A stretch of DNA of 64,000 bases from the NCBI GenBank assembly GCA_032622095.1, contig CP136061.1:82372324-82436323 (forward strand). The letters are read 5' to 3'. How positions within the stretch are numbered: position 1 is the first letter of the stretch; every line of letters starts with the position of its first letter. The DNA comes from Siphonodentalium dalli. Taxonomy: Eukaryota > Mollusca > Scaphopoda > Gadilida > Siphonodentaliidae. The notes beneath the pieces are model-generated. The model ran no database searches. It was given only the letters and a program-made list of their open reading frames with translations, and was not told where the DNA came from. The translations under genes and the position numbers were made by a program. Shown here piece after piece: positions 49,330 through 61,014 of this stretch.

Positions 49330-51257
49330 GCAATTGGACTTTTTGACTTGAAGAAGAAGACACCCAAGACCCTTGTGGCAAAAGGCGAAACTCTGAAATA
49401 TACTTTCCGGACAAAACAATTCAAATTATTTTTCATTTCAACCTTTTTCATCTTGATACTATCAGGTGACATTGAGATTAACACCGGCCTTGCCATGAAT
49501 GAAATCAATCACACAATTTCAATTTTCCAGGACAACATCAGAAGTATTCGAAATAAACTGGAACAGATTGTTGATATGATCAATGAATTAGATGTTCTGT
49601 GTTTTAGCGAAACTCACCTGGACCCATCTTTCTCTTCAGAAAAATTAAAAATTCATGTTCGAAAGGATCGCGACTCTCGCGGTGGAAGAATATGTGTAAT
49701 GTTCGCGACCCATATCATATATAGGCTCATATATAGACTCATCAATATTATGGTTTGAAATATTCTCTAAGAAAAGTCATATCCTACTGGGAATGTCATA
49801 TATATCAGACCAGTACTGTGATCCAAGCTATTGGGTGTACTTAGAGTCATCGATATCAGACGCACTTGACATAACCGAAAATAATATTATCACGTGAGAC
49901 TAAAATTCCAACCTGCTAGACAATTCCTCGAAGTTGAAGGAAATCATTGACCGATATAGCACCAAAAACGTTATAGCTTCACCTACAAGAGTAGCACAAT
50001 CATCGAGTACATTATTACACCCTATTATTGTCGGCAATTCCCTTCGTGTACTAGAAGGTGAAGTAATAAAACCGGGAGTCTCTGACCACTTAGGTGTAAA
50101 TTTGTCATTAGCTTATGATTATTAACAAGTAACTTCATTTCAGAGAGTAGTATGGAACTACTCCAGAGCACATTTTGAAAGAGCCAACGAAATACTCGGT
50201 AACACAAACTGGGATGATCTCTTTAAGTGCCTTGACACCGATTCAGCTACCATACTTTTCCAAAATAAATTTATGTCAATAATGAGCGATACAATTCCCC
50301 AATCCGAATAATGAGCGATACAATTCCCCAATCCGAAGAGAAATTCGCAAACGCGAAAGGCTACGAACCAAACCCATAAAAAATAATAATATAAGCAGTG
50401 TCGAAATAAAGTAAATAACATGAAAAAGTTCGCTAAATCGAAATTTGATGAAAAAATGGAAGACCGCATGAAAGAATCATCGTCTCCCCGCGATTTCTGG
50501 CAACTAATGAATTACCTACTATGTACAAAAAACAACGAATGTTCCACCCCTATACTGTTCTAATACCCATACAAATACCATAAATGTAAATGGAACCGTG
50601 TACGTCACTGATGATCTTTACATGGCTAAAATATTAAACCAGAACTTTTCTAACTCATCAATAAACGACTCAAACCACAGTTTACCTGTGTTCGATTCTC
50701 GTTGTAACAGCACGATGAATAACTTTGAGTTCACCGAAGATGAAATAATTGTGGCAGTTAAATCAATTAAATTGAACAAAGTCCATGGCTACGATGGAAT
50801 TAGTGGGAAAATGCTCATGGCCACCACAGAATCAATTGCTCGTCCATTAGTTTTAATTTTCCAAAAATCACTTGATAGCATGACATTTCCATCTGTATGG
50901 AAAAAGGCCAATGTTGTCCCCATCTTTATAAAAGACGACCCCGCCGATAGTAAGAACTATCGTCCTATTTCCCTTCTACATTGCTTGGGAAAAATATTTG
51001 AGAAAGTTGTATTATAACATATCAGGGATTTTGTTTAATGAAAACGAATTACTATACTTACGCCAATCGGTTTTCATGCCAGGGCAAAGCACTTCTCATC
51101 AACTCATATATCTACAATCACCTGTGTAAATATCTCGACAATGGACTGTATACATGTTCTATGTTTTGTGATATATCAAATGCATTCGAGAGAGTTTGGC
51201 ACGGGACTGATACATAAACTTTCAAGTTATGGAGTTCGTAGTGAACTTTTAAAGGGC

Positions 51258-51795
51258 TAGGAGACTATTTAAAAAAACCGACAACAGCAGGGGGGGGGGG
51301 GGGGGGGGTGGGTGAAAAAAAATTTCCGGCACGTATGCCGGGGTGGGTGGGTGGTCAGAGCCACGAACAAGCATTTTTTTTCCGCAACTAAAAAAAAAAA
51401 TTCCTGCTTGTTTTTTAGTGTTTTGGCAATGAGTTGGGCTTCAAAACCACTTTGAATGAGAGAAATAATATAATTATAACTGTAAATTGACTGCAGGCAG
51501 TTATCGTGTTGTATTTTGTTGCAAATTTTGAAATCCAAGATGGCCGCTGGCAGCCATGTTTTTTTGGCCGAATGACCTCAAAATGACTCATTCCTATTTA
51601 CATGTCCATGTTAACATCCATGATAAATAATATGCACAGACATTCATATACAGCTGTTTACAGTGAATTTCCCCCCGAAAATCTCTATTTTAGTGTTAAA
51701 AGGGGGGTTGGTGTCAAAAAATGGTCGGAAAAAACTGCCGAAAACGGAAAACAAATTGGCGGTGGGGGTGGGGATGGGCATGTGGTACTCCTTGA
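51258..51795. repeat. G/C-homopolymer repeats inserted in the LINE
   Basis: An 18-bp-class G run at about 51291-51308 is followed by AAAAAAAATTTCCGGCACGT, matching the 34319 repeat. A second unit at about 51690-51790 has GGTGTCAAAAAATGGTCGGA and a G-rich end. They replace the part of the LINE that should encode the RT active site, so the insertion was accompanied by deletion. Confidence 0.65.
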
Positions 51796-52603
51796 CTTGC
51801 ACATCCGGCGATACTCCTAATTTAACCTTTAATAATGATACTATATCCTTTGTTGAGACACATAACCACACATGGCACAATCATATCAATGCACCTATTA
51901 AAATAATAGCCTCACGTTTATCACAATTAAGAAGATTTAAATGCCAGCTCTATAGGAAAACCCTAGAAAACATATATATAATGTACATATTACCACTATA
52001 TGATTATGCTGATGTAGCATGGGCAAGTCTACCTAAATATCAAATGGATAAACTTGAACAGTTACACAGTTATGCAACCAGAATAGTCAGTGGACTCACA
52101 CGAATTGTTGCAGTCGGATAAATTCCAAAACTACATATCTGACAGTCCGCGTGGCGCATTTGACAATCAATGCGAAGATGCCTATCATTACCTTTACCAA
52201 TCAGAACGAATAGAAATGTATCATTCGCTACACAGAGAAGGACTCGAATTAACACATATATTACTTTCTGGCATCCATAACATAAATATAAAACAAAATG
52301 TGAAATTGTTCAAAATAGTCCAACATTTTATTACGGAAACTAAACGTTTTGACAAATGATAATAACTTAATTAATAAGTAGGACATAAATATGTTTATTG
52401 TTGTTTGTTGCTTATTTCGTCATGGTATTTACTCCGCCGTAATATTTTTTTCAATAAGCACAATCGACGTTGGCACCTCCCACCACCTTACATCATTCTT
52501 TCCTAACGATCCACTATGGTCATCCTTCACCAGTCACCATTCTCTCACATTCCACACGGCTGTAAATAAGTTACTTATTGTGCCACTTTGTCAAGTATGT
52601 AAT

Positions 52604-53015
52604 AGTGTAACAATGTATACCGGAGAGGGGCTCATTAAGTTATGTAACAATGTATACCGGAGAGGGGCTCATTAAGTTGTGTAACAATGTATACCCGAGA
52701 GGGGCTCATTAAGTTATGTAACAATGTATACCGGAGAGGGGCTCATTAAGTTATGTAACAATGTATACCTGAGAGGGCTCATTAAGTTATGTAACAATGT
52801 ATACCGGAGAGGGGCTCATTAAGTTATGTAACAATGTATACCGGAGAGGGGATCATTAAGTTATGTAACAATGTATACCTGAGAGGGCTCATTAAGTTAT
52901 GTAACAATGTATACCGGAGAGGGGCTCATTAAGTTATGTAACAATGTATACCGGAGAGGGGATCATTAAGTTATGTAACAATGTATACCGGAGAGGGGCT
53001 CATTAAGTTATGTAA
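52604..53015. repeat. 37-bp minisatellite (11 copies) in the LINE 3' region
   Basis: Unit GTAACAATGTATACCGGAGA + GGGGCTCATTAAGTTAT. Later copies show a three-unit higher-order pattern: a CCTGAGAGGGCTC variant, a CCGGAGAGGGGCTC variant, then a CCGGAGAGGGGATC variant, repeated twice. It lies between the ORF2 end and the A-rich LINE terminus. Confidence 0.93.
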
Positions 53016-53078
53016 ATTGTGCCCCAATCCACTTTGTATTATTACAAATAAAATATATTTAAAGTAAAAAAATAAAAA

Positions 53079-55078
53079 ATTGTGGTATGCATATGTATAT
53101 GTGGTGAGTGTATATGTATACATGGATTCGCTGTATGATCATGGGCGGGATGTATGAGTATACAGCGAGTGGTTAGTGGAGAAAGTGTATACTGGGGTGA
53201 CTATGGTCAATGGTGAGGTGAATATTTATATATTGCGCGACTGTGTGCTCAGGAATGTGATGAACAGGTATACAGTGAGTGATTATATTGTTATGGGTTA
53301 GGCGTAGGAATGTAGCTAGTGTGCCTGCATGGTGAATCATTACTGTATGGTCATGTGTGGGGTTTACGGGTATACCCAATTATGGCTGTATGGTCATGTG
53401 TGAGGTGTTTGTTTATACATCGGGTGATCATATGGCCATTGGTGAGGTGTATATGTATGCATAGATTGACTATATTTCCCTGGGTATACAGGTATACAGA
53501 GAGTGACCATTTGGCCAATGGTGAGGTGAATAGGTATACAAGTGGTTACCATATGATCCCGAGTATGGAGTGTATGTATACAGGAAGTGATCATATGGTC
53601 ATGGGCCATGTGTAGTAGTATAAACCCGGTATGCCTGCATGCTGACTCATGTATGTATGGTTATGTGTTGGGTGTACATGTACACCCAAGTGTGGCTGTG
53701 TGACCATGGGTGAGGTGTATGTGTACAAACCAAGTGCCTGTTTTGCCATTGGTGAGGTGACGAAGTAACATTTTATAACGAAGTGAGTCACCACTTGCTA
53801 CCTTTTCAGAAAAAAACAGAATGTCGGGATATATGTGCATTTTACCAAATATGGTTGCCATTTTGCAATCCACATTTGAGCAATTTTTGTGTAAAAACAC
53901 CTCTTTGACACATTTAAGACAGTTAACAAAATAATCACCTTTAATACCAAAGACAGTTCCATTTAACTTTTAAAAATGGTCCAAACCCGAAAAGTCAATT
54001 TTTGCCGATTTTGATATCACGTGTGTGAGAGTCAGTGGTTACAATAGTAACTATTAACCAAGGTGCATCAGTAATATTAGTATTCAATGCATAGAAGGCA
54101 TACAAGTCGATTTTATCTATCAACCACAACTTGTAAGTAATTTCAAGGTGCGCTGGGCGACATATCTACTTTCTCCCATAATTTAGCCACCATCTTGGCG
54201 GTCATTTTGAGTCAAAGTGACAATCTTGGTTCCATTGGGTTGGAATATTCATAAATATTTTTATCTCACGTGACTATCTAAGCCAAATCCACGCTTGTGA
54301 TTGGTTGCTTGACATTCACTATTATCGATAGTGTCGTCCAAGACACGATAGTGCGCCTCCTAATTTTAGCACACCCACTATCACTTGGAAAATCCGGAAA
54401 TCTATTTTTAGCATGCCCACTATTCCGGAGAGGTAATTTGAAAGTCATCTCCGCCTCGCTGTAAAAGTTCAACATGTTTTTATCCGAAATGTCTTTGTAA
54501 TCGACAACTAGAGCACAATAAATGATCGTAAGCAAATTATTTATTATTACTATTCCTCCCCTCGGACCGCTATTTTGGCATAGTCACCTCCAAGCGGTGC
54601 AATATTTATATAGTACTGGTTTGCGTCACTTACATTGCACAGTTCTGCACATTTCTTATTGTAATATGACTGGAATCCGAATGGTGATTTTTGGTGATAT
54701 TTTATACCGCATTCTGTAAGCTTACTATTTTTGAGAGATCTGAAGGGCATGGAAATAACAAAAATGGCATATTACATTGCTCCAATGATCTGTTAACATG
54801 AACAATACAAAAATAAAGTCGCAATTCTCATACTAGTGAAAAATAGTCACATGTGTCACTTTCGACGGCCATGTTGCTGGCCATCTTGGACAGTGGAGCT
54901 CCAATTTTGCCCAAAAGCGCTACCATTGTGTCTTAGCTTCACAGCAATATATACATTTGTATACATTTGTCAAGATTTTCTCTCTATAATTTGCATCAAA
55001 CTGACTTATATGACTAGCTTAAAACACGGCGGCCATGCTGGATGCCATCTTGTTTTGTGTCTACGCGGCCACGTTTTT
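53079..55078. mobile_element. Foldback family copy 4: satellite core plus right arm
   Basis: Satellite units (GTATACAGTGAGTG, ATGGTCATGTGTGAGGTG) fill 53090-53760. From 53760 to about 55078 the right-arm blocks appear in order (AGTGAGTCACCACTTGCTAC, TTTTTAAAAATGGTCCAAAC-like, TTGCTCCAATGATC, CGGCGGCCATGCTGG, GCCATCTTG). The left arm is absent because the core abuts the LINE A-rich end directly. Confidence 0.78.
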
Positions 55079-56546
55079 TTCGAGTTAACATTGCCTAAAA
55101 GTTCGAATATAATACGGAAGAAAATTAGTAGTGTGAAGTTATGTCCTGTGGTGTGGGATGTAGGGGTTTACTATCAGCTTCCAAACTTTTATATTTTCAT
55201 TGCCGTCACGTGACATTTTGACCTCTGGTGACGTCATCAATGAACACATCATATATTTTTGGCTACCGAAAAATAATCAATTACCTACAAAATGACATAT
55301 CAGCTGATAAAATCCAATCAACATAACATCCATATATGCGATACCGTTTCCCACACCCATTATAATCGGACAAAATGGTAACTGAGTAAGGTTAAACATT
55401 GACCAAGTAGGTACACTAGGGCCCAAAATATTTGCTGTTAATATAATTTTCCCTGAACAATACACATTAGGGTATATAAGAATACCAAATATGTTAAGTT
55501 ATGGGGCTGCACCAGGGGTCATACCAGCTCATGGACTAATCCAAAAAATACCGGCTGCAACAGAGCTGCATGGGGCTAATCACGTGGCCATCGTAAAGTG
55601 ACATAATCCACCACTTGCAAGAAACATCAGAAACTGTTGTAATTGCTGTGTTCTGACTATCCACATGGATATACATTAGAAACTGTTGCATTATTATTAG
55701 ATCTTTTATGAGTGTACCGAAAACTACGCGCCATGCAAGACTGGTTAACGGATTTTGGTAAGTTGTTGGGCTAGAATTTACGATACATGTATATATTACT
55801 AATACTCATCTGATCCACAAACTTGTTATTACAATCCAATCATCCCGGTAAACAAATATATATAGAGGATCTACAGAGTCCCGTGTTGGCCTGTTCCAGA
55901 CCTAATTTACCCGAATCAGTTTTGTAAATTTTGCTATACACTGGGGACGTGTTGTACATTTAATTTATTACTTTATCCAAAACATCCATAAACATATGCT
56001 TAACTCAATAAATTGGACGTGACAGTAATAGAGGTTTTCTATAAGGCTTGTTGTGACGTGATGTTTCACATAGCTATGCCTTGTTTTCCCGCGTAAAGAA
56101 ATAGTACTAGATAAATAAGACACTTTGACGTATGTAATGGCGTAAATTGAATGAATTAACTTTTCAAGCTACATGTATATCAATATAAGTCACATACACC
56201 GATTCATCTTCATTCCTCGTCTGTAGTGTCCGTAAACAAACGACAAACCATGAGTCAAAGGTCACGCTTGCGCAACAATAATACAGATGGGTAAACCTGG
56301 CACTATTTCCTGTTAAACAATGACCGTTGATATCATTATTATAGAATAGGTTTAATGAATGGAATAAGGGTTGGGACATGTAATCAAATCGGTTAGATAA
56401 GTTTTGTTGCAATTTCTTTTTCAAGACGAATTCTCGGACTAAATATTTTGAAATAAACGAAAAAACACACCGTTTATATCAATTTTCATGTTATTTTCTT
56501 CATTATTATGTCACTCTATCTTTCGCTTCACCAAGTTGTATGTTAA
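55079..56546. other. Gene-free stretch
   Basis: Presumed intron; no recognised exon or repeat. Confidence 0.4.
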
Positions 56547-57066
56547 AGATGGATTATCTCTTTAAATAACAACTTTTAAATAGTTGCGTGGGTATAAAAT
56601 AATAGATATGAACTGAAGACCTATGTCCGGAAAAGCTTCTATCAATTAATATTGATTTTATTTCGAATATTAAATCGGGCCCATTTATGTTACTATTTTT
56701 AGAACCGACCATTCGAATAAGACTGTATTGCGATATAGAGCACTGGGCTGTTCCTACGGCTACGCAACGAATGTCAAATGTCACAGATTGGTTGTTTGTA
56801 CTGTTTTGTTCCACAGATATAAGCGATAATGAGTATAATTGACGTTTATTTGTGACAAAATTGCACAATATAATTTTTGGTCTCTGTTAACAGTAACCAA
56901 TATTGTTCGTTAGCTGAACAAACACACCTTTTTAGACCAGAAAATATTCGAAATAAAATTAATATTAATCGATAGAAGCATTTCCGGACAGGAGTCTTCG
57001 ATTCAGATCTAATATTTTATACCCCGGTAACTATATAATACATGTTTACAAAGAGATAATCCACCT
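56547..57066. mobile_element. TTAA-flanked MITE with AGATGGATTATCTCTTT termini
   Basis: Left end AGATGGATTATCTCTTT and right end AAAGAGATAATCCACCT, with TTAA at 56543-56546 and 57067-57070. The arms share GTCCGGAAA / TTTCCGGAC and AATATTAATTTTATTTCGAA-type blocks in inverse order. Length 520 bp; no transposase. Confidence 0.88.
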
Positions 57067-57070
57067 TTAA

Positions 57071-58142
57071 AGTTGGAATCAACACAACCATTCACATCTA
57101 TTGCATGAGATGATATTTTGAGCCAATTACAAGAAATCCGAAATTATCATGATTTAATTTATGATCTGGCATCCAGTTCTTAAAATAATTATTTTTATCC
57201 ATCAAAATAAATGAGCTATGCTTTTCCAGATATATCGGAATATACTGTCGCAAAAATAGTTATTTTTAATCCAATGTTAGTGGTAATAAATTCCTCAGCA
57301 TTAGTTTATTTTACCCACTAATTTATGTAATTATTCATCGACTGTTGTGTAAAAGAAACGCCTAACGCAGAAGGAAAATTAATATTGGGTTAATTGTTAT
57401 CCTGAGTTGAGTAAACAAATCACAACATTGAGTATTTTTGACCCAAATTGGGTAACATATGTTTTACTCAACAAAAACAGTAAGAAGTTACTAAACTCTC
57501 GCGTTGTACTATATGTACCATTATGTTAGCCAACATTTGTTTTACCCAACGCGATTTCGAGTATAGGGGCCTGAATATGGGTCATTGACTTGTTTCTGAG
57601 TAAGTGTCGCCTATGGAAACAATTTGTTTCATATTCGAACGTTAGTACGTAAATCAACCACTGAATAAATACAAAACCACGGACGCCAACAAACTCGGAG
57701 ACGATATAACATAATATTGTGGTCAGAAGTGTCAAATTATGCACTTAAGTCAAACATTAATAATAGTACGCAATTCCAGTGGTCAATAGAAAGGTCAATA
57801 TCGATCTTAACTGCTATGAATACCGTTTCCCTTGAGTGGTTCCTTCTCAGATCTGTAATATTGACAAATCAGGCGGCGAAATATATATTAATCTTCATTG
57901 TAGTTTGAATAACAAATAATCAGTTTTCACGATATTTTCGTACACACACTTTATAAAACATGACATTTATCGAAAACGAAACACAATTGAGAGGTCTATC
58001 ATGACTAGTTTTGAAAACAAGACATGTGAGTAATTAAAATGCATTATAGACGTACATCCTCGATGTGTACCAGATCGCCTAATTTGGTCCACGAACTATG
58101 TAGTATCGGTTTGGTTTTCGTCATTTACGTCACAAAGTTTAT
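57071..58142. other. Gene-free stretch
   Basis: Contains TTGGGTAA / TTACCCAA words near 57380-57550 that may be part of another small inverted repeat. No exon recognised. Confidence 0.4.
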
Positions 58143-58545
58143 TTGGATCGCTCTAGTGTATTTAAGTGATATTACCACACTGACCCAAGTAACATAATAA
58201 ACCGAAATATGGATCGCTCTAGTGTATTTGAGTGATATTACCACACCGACTCAAGTAACATAATAAACCGAAATATGGATCGCTCTAGTGTATTTGAGTG
58301 ATATTACCACACCGACTCAAGTAACATAATAAACCGAAATATGGATCGCTCTAGTGTATTTGAGTGATATTACCACACCGACTCAAGTAACATAATAAAC
58401 CGAAATATGGATCGCTCTAGTGTATTTGAGTGATACTACCACACCGGCTGAAGTAACATAATAAACCGAGATATGGATCGCTCTAGTGTATTTGAGTGAT
58501 ACTACCACACCGGCTGAAGTAACATAATAAACCGAAATATTAGCA
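58143..58545. repeat. 66-bp tandem array, about 6 copies
   Basis: Unit begins ATGGATCGCTCTAGTGTATT, continues GAGTGATATTACCACACCGA and ends AACATAATAAACCGAAAT. Unit starts are spaced exactly 66 bp (for example 58275, 58341, 58407). The last two copies share ACTACCACACCGGCTGAAG, so they duplicated as a pair. It ends about 275 bp before a lectin exon. Confidence 0.95.
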
Positions 58546-58820
58546 ACTGCCAGTTACTATCAGTTGTCTGCTTTCTCTATCAGAAATAATCAGATAAAAC
58601 CATGAGCCCATTGATCGGAGGATTTGACAGGTTATTAACATATTCGCTATTTCGTAATATTCGCCAATTCGTAATATTCGCCAATTCGTCATGAAAATGC
58701 AACCTGATTTCAAGCTTGAATATTAATATTTCTTCTTCTCACCATCTGGCTTAAACATAAATATATTAAATGCAACAAGTCAGTTTCATGGTTTCGTCTT
58801 TATATTTGCAAAAATAACAG

Positions 58821-59065
58821 CACCCATGAGCCGCACAGATGGTGGTGGCTTGGACTTAACACGTTCCACGCTGATGGTAACTGGAGATATGAAGATTGTA
58901 CTTTGGCAGCTTGGTTTGAATGGGATACTGATCATAATGGACAACAGCCGGACGGAGGTCAACCCTGCATGTCAGTATGCGATGAAAACCGGGAATGGCA
59001 TGATGATCATTGTAGGGATTTAAAAGCAGAAAGCCTGAAAGGATTTATATGTATGGCACCAAGAG
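58821..59065 (+). CDS. CTLD C-terminal exon (module 3) with QPD motif, phase 2-1
   Basis: Exon bounded by AAAAATAACAG|CACC and CCAAGAG|GTGATC, 245 bp. In phase 2 it gives HRWWWLGLNTFHADGNWRYE, DCTLAAWFEW, NGQQPDGGQPCMSVC, REWHDDHCRDLK, KGFICMAPR. WWLGL, QPD (about residues 42-44), W-H-D (59-61) and F-I-C close a textbook C-type lectin-like domain. In this family QPD normally marks galactose-type specificity and the WND position supplies calcium ligands; here it is WHD, so calcium-dependent sugar binding is plausible but unproven. The phase-2 start completes the codon left at 45128 (Ser). The longer open frame across this locus is the wrong one. The donor GTGATC is weaker than the others. Confidence 0.9.
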
Positions 59066-59439
59066 GTGATCACAATTAACATTATCGTTACCATAGCTAC
59101 ATCAGTTGTGTTGTTGATATATACATTGTGTTATTTTAACATAATTAAATCACTATACACGTACACGTGGGGTCAACTGTGCTTCACACTATGATTCCGT
59201 TCAGAGAAATGTCCCGCTGCTCTTCCGGAAATGCTACGTTTTACCTTTGTTTATCTCGAAGAAATGAGAAGAAATTTGACAAAATGTTAAATGTTTAATT
59301 CTAGACTTTATCTCTGAAAGGGTATTTGTTATATATGATCGGCGACTTATCGCGCTAAGTTTAGCACCACAACGAACTAGATAAGTATACATATGACAAA
59401 GCAATCTTCATTTCTTACTTCGATTTGGGTGTTTATATT
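59066..59439. other. Presumed intron
   Basis: AT-rich sequence after the lectin exon; nothing recognised. Confidence 0.4.
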
Positions 59440-59960
59440 CTAACCCAGCGGGTTTACCCGACATTGCACGGGCAAAGTGTGGCAAAATTATAATTGAGAC
59501 AGTTACAATTCATTAGGGAAATTTAATACTGAAGAGCGTTTATTGTTACGGTATTGTTCTGATAACGTTAAAAATAAAGGCGATGCCGGGCGGAGTCGAG
59601 AACCAGCCCATGACACCCGGAAGGCGAAATACATTTCCACAGCAAATTTCAGTGAGATCCGCCCTTGTAGTTTCCGAAAACCGCGATTCCGGTGTGGAAA
59701 TGACGTCATAACGCAAAAACAAAACGCGACGTTGTGTGAGTCATGAACCAATACCTGTTACACAGAGGGCCGAAATATATGACCATACCAAATTTTAGTG
59801 CGATCGGCCAAGTGGTTACCGATAAACCATTTTGTCCTTCGGAGATGATGTAATAAAACGTCAAAATGTGTAAGACACACACACAGACGTTTATATTTCA
59901 GACTAGCGGCATTGCACGGGTGAAGTGTGGCAAAATTAAAATTTAAACAGTTAACATTTT
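59440..59960. repeat. Dispersed SINE-like or non-autonomous repeat with direct terminal duplication
   Basis: ACATTGCACGGGCAAAGTGT at about 59461 and GCATTGCACGGGTGAAGTGT at about 59909, each followed by GGCAAAATTA, flank a segment ending in ACACACACACAGACG. The interior carries AAATGACGTCATAACGC and AGTGCGATCGGCCAAGTGG. Class unknown. Confidence 0.5.
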
Positions 59961-60673
59961 GGTGCCTATAGTTAGTTAATTAAATACATTAAATTAATTA
60001 AGAGTGTCCCTTTAAATTATATGAGGTCGACAACAGCTATCGCACGATAACCCCTTCCTTGAGTCAAGTTACCCCTGTATACCAATCTTAAGGCCACTGA
60101 GAACAAATGTGTTGTCTCTGTAATTAATTAACAAATTTACTCAATTATTATCCTTTAAGATATTTGAGGTAACTGGCACATATTTCATGATACTCATTGG
60201 GCAAGTTACAACGGAGTAGTAAGTATATACAAACTTTGGCCAAACGTTTTAACATTATTTTTGGAAAATTCATCCCTGACATAAAATTAGTTTGAATTGT
60301 CAGACCAAAGCTTGGTCGAAATTATCAGATTGTCTATAATTTCCAAACTATTGATCAGTGTGGGTGTCGTTGTTAAATCAAAAGTCGAATAATACCCTCT
60401 TTCGACGAGATTGTTGAACTGAACTGGCTATCAATTGGAAAATTTCCAAGTTATGTTGGAGTATTCTAACAGTTGGACAGCTTGAGGTACCCGCCGGAAA
60501 TTTCCAACCATGAAGAGGGTGCAACTGAAATTTTCGCCTGGTTCAAGGGGACCCTCTAGCCACATACCTGTATGTAAGAACAATTTTTCATATCTGATGC
60601 TCTGCGGGGAAAATATAACTTGTGTGTGAAAGAACTCCTAAGTTTGTCTAATCTGCCTGTCATTCCATTCTAG
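59961..60673. other. Presumed intron
   Basis: No exon supplying the first two thirds of a CTLD was recognised here, although the next exon (60674) encodes only the C-terminal third. Confidence 0.4.
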
Positions 60674-60772
60674 TGGAAGAGAATTGCATTGTTCTTGCAA
60701 ACGGATCGTTTCACACCACCCACTGCTGCACCAAGTCTAAGTTCCAGGTGGAGGATCTCATTTGCGAATACG
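60674..60772 (+). CDS. CTLD C-terminal exon, 99 bp, phase 1-1
   Basis: Exon bounded by CATTCTAG|TGGAAG and GAATACG|GTATGT, 99 bp. It reads EENCIVLANGSFHTTHCCTK, SKFQVEDLICEYG. N-C-I-V-L followed by a CC pair and L-I-C-E is the final third of a C-type lectin-like domain, and it matches the 99-bp exon at 5069 in length, phases and motif spacing. As phase 1-1 it complements the two exons at 36340 and 37532 (phases 1-0 and 0-1), which lack precisely this part. It can also follow 58821-59065 in frame. The next exon, 242 bp downstream, is the mucin exon. Confidence 0.78.
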
Positions 60773-61014
60773 GTATGTACGTTTTATATGGAACCGAAAA
60801 AGCATTAACTTTGATTGCACTGCATAAAAGGTTCACACTGACATGGCAAAATAACTACTTTCCAATAAGCTCCATTTTATAATTAAATTCGACAGAGTAG
60901 AACAATTCGCACTGAGAATAAAGCATAGCTACCGAGAACATAACATGGGATCGGACCACATTCAGATGATTACACAGGGTGACAAGGTGTGACACCATTT
61001 CTTATGTTCGACAG

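Larger units (their letters stand above)
49330..53078 (+). mobile_element. CR1-like LINE relic: endonuclease, RT and 3' UTR
   Basis: ORF2 pieces in order: endonuclease start SGDIEINTGLAMNEINHTIS, IRSIRNKLEQIVDMI, LCFSETHLDPSFSSEKL and GGRICV (49440-49700); RT fingers FTEDEIIVAVKSIKLNKVHG, YDGISGKML and KNYRPISLLHCLGKIFEKVV (50720-51014); RT motif A-like MFCDISNAFERVWH (about 51155-51205); thumb/tail LRRFKCQLYRKTLENIYIMY, DKLEQLHSYATRIVSGL (51925-52100) and further to about 52356. The catalytic YxDD region is missing where other sequence has been inserted at about 51258-51795. The 3' end has a minisatellite, then AAATAAAATATATTTAAAG and an A-rich end. Multiple stops; not active. Confidence 0.85.

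Noticed and set aside
58826-59023. Sixty-five-residue frame starting at ATG within the lectin exon
   Set aside because: Wrong frame; the phase-2 reading of the same DNA gives a complete CTLD C-terminal half.
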